From assembly GCF_049889055.1 (NCBI RefSeq), contig NZ_JBLTWO010000003.1:1-64000 (forward strand): 64,000 nucleotides of DNA. Reading direction: 5' to 3'. The number at the start of each line of letters is the position of its first letter. The stretch's first letter is position 1. The stretch comes from Rhizorhabdus sp049889055. GTDB taxonomy: Bacteria; Pseudomonadota; Alphaproteobacteria; Sphingomonadales; Sphingomonadaceae. This document shows, piece by piece, positions 61,543-64,000 of the stretch. The notes below the pieces were generated by a model. It worked only from the letters and a program-made list of their open reading frames with translations, was not told the DNA's origin and did not search any database. A program made the position numbers and the translations under genes.

Positions 61543-62673
61543 ATGCGCAAGCTTGCCATCCTGGCAGCGCTCGCTTCTACTGCGCTCGCCGCTCCCGCCT
61601 TCGCTCGTGACAACGCCTGGTACGTGGGCGTCGAGGGCGGTGGTATGCTCATGGAAGACATGAAGTTGGATGTCGGCGGTTCGACGCTGGCACCGGCCGG
61701 CGGTAATGCGACGGTAGACACCAATGTCGGCTTCGATGTCGATGGTCTCGTCGGTTACGACTTCGGCGGCTTCCGCCTCGAAGGTGAAGTCGGCTACAAG
61801 CGCAACCGCGTGAACAGCTTCTCCACCACCGCTGTTCGCACGCCTGCGAACGTCGGCGGCGTCGGCGCTCCCGCCGGCACCTATAACGAGGCCAGCGGCA
61901 AGAACAGCGCGCTGAGCTTCATGGTCAACGGCCTGCTCGACTTCGGTGGCGACGAAGGCTTCTCGGGTTATGTCGGCGGCGGCGTCGGCGTGGCGCGCGT
62001 CAAGCTCGCCAACTACAACGTCTCGGGCGCCGACTTCCTGAACGACAGCGACTCGCGCTTCGCCTGGCAGGCGATCGCCGGTGTTCGCTATCCGGTCAGC
62101 ACCAATGTCGACGTCGGCGTGAAGTATCGCTACTTCCAGGTTAAGGACGTCAAGGTCATCGACCGCGTCGGCGCGACCTATGAGGGTACGTGGCGCTCGC
62201 ACAGCGCGCTGCTGAGCCTCATCTACAACTTCGGCGAGCCGGCCGCACCGCCGCCCCCGCCGCCTCCGCCCCCGCCGCCCCCGCCGCCTCCGCCCCCGCC
62301 GCCGCCTCCGCCGCCGCCGCCGGTGGTTGAGACCCCGGGTCCGTTCATCGTGTTCTTCGATTGGGACAAGTCGGCGATCACCGCCGAGGCAGCCTCGATC
62401 CTCGACAACGCGGCGAACGCTTATGCGACGACGGGTCAGGCCCGCGTTCAGCTTGCCGGCCACGCCGACAAGTCGGGCGGCGACCAGTATAACGTCGGCC
62501 TGTCCCAGCGCCGCGCGGACTCCGTCAAGGCGTACCTCGCTGGCAAGGGCGTGCCGGACTCGGCGATCGTCACCGAAGCGTTCGGCGAAAGCCGCCCGCT
62601 CGTCGACACCGCCGATGGCGTTCGCGAGCCGCAGAACCGTCGCGTCGAAATCACCTTCGGCGCCGGCATGTAA
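61543..62673 (+). CDS. ompA: OmpA-family porin with 25-proline linker
   Basis: A 376-residue outer-membrane protein: signal RKLAILAALASTALAAPAFA, an 8-stranded barrel (residues 22-230, with VGYDFGGFRLEGEVGYKRN and GVGVARVKLANYN), a run of exactly 25 prolines encoded by 62248-62322, and a C-terminal OmpA/MotB peptidoglycan-binding domain (FFDWDKSAIT, AGHADKSGGDQYNVGLSQRRADSVKAYL, EPQNRRVEI). It links outer membrane and wall. The 5' UTR region contains the hairpin AACACG-CTTT-CGTGTT. Confidence 0.93.
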   Translation: MRKLAILAALASTALAAPAFARDNAWYVGVEGGGMLMEDMKLDVGGSTLAPAGGNATVDTNVGFDVDGLVGYDFGGFRLEGEVGYKRNRVNSFSTTAVRTPANVGGVGAPAGTYNEASGKNSALSFMVNGLLDFGGDEGFSGYVGGGVGVARVKLANYNVSGADFLNDSDSRFAWQAIAGVRYPVSTNVDVGVKYRYFQVKDVKVIDRVGATYEGTWRSHSALLSLIYNFGEPAAPPPPPPPPPPPPPPPPPPPPPPPPPVVETPGPFIVFFDWDKSAITAEAASILDNAANAYATTGQARVQLAGHADKSGGDQYNVGLSQRRADSVKAYLAGKGVPDSAIVTEAFGESRPLVDTADGVREPQNRRVEITFGAGM

Positions 62674-62711
62674 GCGGCTTCATCATCGATCTTTCGATGA
62701 TGGACAGAATA

Positions 62712-62744
62712 GGGGGTCGGTCTTCGGATCGGCCCCTTTTTCTT
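62712..62744 (+). terminator. Intrinsic terminator after ompA
   Basis: Stem GGGGTCGGTC / GATCGGCCCC (G-U pairs) with a TTCG tetraloop, followed by TTTTTCTTT. Strong terminator. Confidence 0.85.
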
Positions 62745-62827
62745 TAGGCGCCGACGATTGTGGCGCTTGGTCGGTTTGGCCGGCTGACAGCTGAAAGTCG
62801 GCCATGAGAGAGAAGAGAGATCAGATC

Positions 62828-63382
62828 ATGCGTAGCTTTCGCTCGTTCATTTCTATTGCTGCCGTTGCCGGCCTCGCCCTTGCGGCGTCCTCCGCGCCCG
62901 CTCAGCATGCCGGACATCACGCTATGGGCCATGATATGGCGCAGGCCGGTCTGGTCGACGCGTCCGGCAAGTCGGTCGGCAAGGCCGTGCTGATGCAGCA
63001 TGGCGGCGCGATCATGGTCCAGGTGAAGGTGTCCGGCCTAACCCCCGGGGTGCACGCGGTGCACATCCACACCACCGGCACCTGCACAGCGCCCGATTTC
63101 GCCAGCGCCGGCGGGCATTGGAATCCCTCGAAGCACCAGCACGGTCGCGACAATCCGGCGGGCGCGCATATGGGCGACATGCCGAACATGACGGTTGCGG
63201 CCGATGGAACCGGCACGCTCAGCACGACGGTGGCAGGAGCGATGCTGTCGGGCGGCGACAACCCGCTTCTCGACGCGGATGGCGCGGCGATCGTGATCCA
63301 TGCTGCCGCCGACGACTATAAGACCGACCCGACCGGCAATGCCGGCGGCCGCCTCGCTTGCGGGGTTGTCGTCAAGTCGTGA
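62828..63382 (+). CDS. sodC: Cu/Zn superoxide dismutase, periplasmic
   Basis: A 184-residue exported enzyme. Signal FISIAAVAGLALAASSAPAQ, then copper and zinc ligands in HAVHIHTTGTC, GGHWNPSKHQHG, PAGAHMGDMPN and AIVIHAAADDY, and a C-terminal GNAGGRLACGVV with the disulfide Cys. ATG 62828 was chosen for a short signal; a frame opening exists at 62804. It removes periplasmic superoxide. The next gene overlaps its stop. Confidence 0.94.
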   Translation: MRSFRSFISIAAVAGLALAASSAPAQHAGHHAMGHDMAQAGLVDASGKSVGKAVLMQHGGAIMVQVKVSGLTPGVHAVHIHTTGTCTAPDFASAGGHWNPSKHQHGRDNPAGAHMGDMPNMTVAADGTGTLSTTVAGAMLSGGDNPLLDADGAAIVIHAAADDYKTDPTGNAGGRLACGVVVKS

Positions 63383-63891
63383 CGCTGCGGAGCTGGCCCG
63401 CCCGCATCTTGCCCGCTCGAATCCTGTTCGTCTGCCTCGGCAATATCTGTCGCTCGCCGCTCGCCGAAGGCGTGATGCGGGCGGCAGCCGCCGAGGCTGG
63501 GATCCCCGTCGAGGTCGACTCGGCGGGGACCGGCAACTGGCACGTCGGCAAAGCGCCCGATCCGCGCGCGATCGCGACCGCGGCGCGCCATGACGTCGAT
63601 ATAGCCGGGCTGCGCGCGCGCCAGGTCCGGCGGGACGACTTCAGCCGCTATCATCGCCTGATCGCCCTGGATGCGAGCGTTCTCAAAGATCTTCGACGGG
63701 TTGCACCGGCTGACGGCACGGCCCGCCTCGAACTGCTGCTGGATCATGCGCCGGGCCGTTCGGGAGACGATGTCGCCGATCCCTATTTCGGCGACGATGC
63801 GGGATTCGAGATCGCCTTGTCGGATATCCGGCTGGGGGTCGATGGACTGCTCCATAGTCTCATGAAGACTAGGCCTCAGGCCAGCGGGTAG
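63379..63891 (+). CDS. Low-molecular-weight protein-tyrosine phosphatase
   Basis: A 170-residue phosphatase. The P-loop CLGNICRSPLAEG (nucleophile Cys 19, Arg 25) and VDSAGTGNWHVG, then DVADPYFGDD with the general-acid Asp, are complete. The GTG start at 63379 overlaps the sodC stop as GTGA, so translation is coupled. In capsule loci such enzymes oppose BY-kinases, but none is seen here; the pairing with sodC is probably incidental or stress-linked. Confidence 0.91.
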   Translation: MTLRSWPARILPARILFVCLGNICRSPLAEGVMRAAAAEAGIPVEVDSAGTGNWHVGKAPDPRAIATAARHDVDIAGLRARQVRRDDFSRYHRLIALDASVLKDLRRVAPADGTARLELLLDHAPGRSGDDVADPYFGDDAGFEIALSDIRLGVDGLLHSLMKTRPQASG

Positions 63892-64000
63892 CGCTCCACG
63901 ACCTCATAGGTCGGTCCTTCCCTGCCGAGATGGCTTTCATACAGCAGGAAATGGTCGAAACGGGCGGTGACCGATGGCGGCGAGAGCGAGGCGATCGGCA
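63876..64000 (-). CDS. C-terminal end of a gene cut by the window edge
   Basis: A minus-strand frame open from the window edge to a TGA at 63876-63878, giving 40 residues ending ARFDHFLLYESHLGREG, then PTYEVVERYPLA. Codon use looks coding, and it overlaps the phosphatase end by 16 bases in convergent orientation. The rest lies right of base 64000. The family cannot be identified from this piece. Confidence 0.5.
   Translation of the reverse strand, partial: PIASLSPPSVTARFDHFLLYESHLGREGPTYEVVERYPLA

Noticed and set aside
62248..62322. Proline-codon run as a CRISPR or tandem repeat array
   Set aside because: It is a codon-level homopolymer inside an intact gene, without spacers. No CRISPR array was seen anywhere in the window.
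61375..62463. A 362-codon minus-strand frame with Gly/Arg run
   Set aside because: Its Arg/Gly-rich block is only the complement of the OmpA proline codons; the plus-strand gene has signal, barrel and OmpA domain.

Overview
The window is a GC-rich chromosomal segment of an alphaproteobacterium, most likely a sphingomonad (Sphingomonadaceae; genus not determined). The evidence is the gene content: a class I PHA synthase with an Ala/Lys-rich phasin, a TonB-dependent receptor of the Xanthomonas/Caulobacter type, an OmpA-like protein with a proline linker, TrmFO, ClpS, EgtB/EgtD, a YdbH-YnbE-YdbL set and several alphaproteobacterial DUF families.

Layout. 1-1.4 kb: three small unassigned genes, one DUF2314-like, resembling an immunity-gene cargo. 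1.6-11.6 kb: a single-direction virion module of a short-tailed (P22-like) phage: scaffold-like protein, P22-type coat, head-tail adaptor, DNA-stabilisation/tail protein, a putative ejection protein, fibre-like proteins, a complete lysis cassette (NlpC/CHAP-type peptidase, holin-like protein, i-spanin with an o-spanin embedded in another frame) and a head-spike/fibre protein. No integrase, terminase, portal or repressor is visible, so this is a partial prophage or one continuing to the left of base 1. 11.7-12.9 kb: an opposing, lower-GC GT87-like membrane glycosyltransferase. 13.1 kb: tRNA-Val, where ordinary chromosome begins.

13-25 kb: tlyA, tspO, a ubiK-like gene, ybjN and proC on the plus strand. 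Then come minus-strand genes: a GT2/sulfotransferase pair, purB, radC, and a tight operon of a methyltransferase-like protein, a rare three-enzyme fusion (FkbM methyltransferase, 2-oxoglutarate oxygenase, second methyltransferase) and kdsD (arabinose-5-phosphate isomerase). The operon points to surface-polysaccharide or glycan decoration.

25-43.5 kb: ydbH-ynbE-ydbL (inter-membrane lipid transport), egtB-egtD (ergothioneine), a membrane class III nucleotide cyclase, a 30-bp inverted repeat, tRNA-Thr, a DUF429-like protein, rarA, a padR-DUF2218 pair, a GT4 glycosyltransferase, trmFO, a YcaQ/AlkX-type glycosylase, a PEBP protein, a LOG-family protein and an extensin-like lipoprotein.

43.5-64 kb: three exported or anchored unknowns, two of which look like distant paralogues. 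These are followed by a short structured transcript with a perfect Shine-Dalgarno, an 18-codon ORF and an intrinsic terminator. Next come DUF4345/DUF2721 membrane proteins, an alaC-like aminotransferase diverging from phaC, a phasin, clpS, a TonB receptor coupled to a beta-propeller-like exported protein, murA, a hemerythrin-like protein, a pseudo-receiver/winged-helix regulator, a trans-sulfuration enzyme, an XRE/S24-like regulator diverging from a SOUL protein, ompA, sodC, a low-molecular-weight tyrosine phosphatase and the end of one more gene cut by the window edge.
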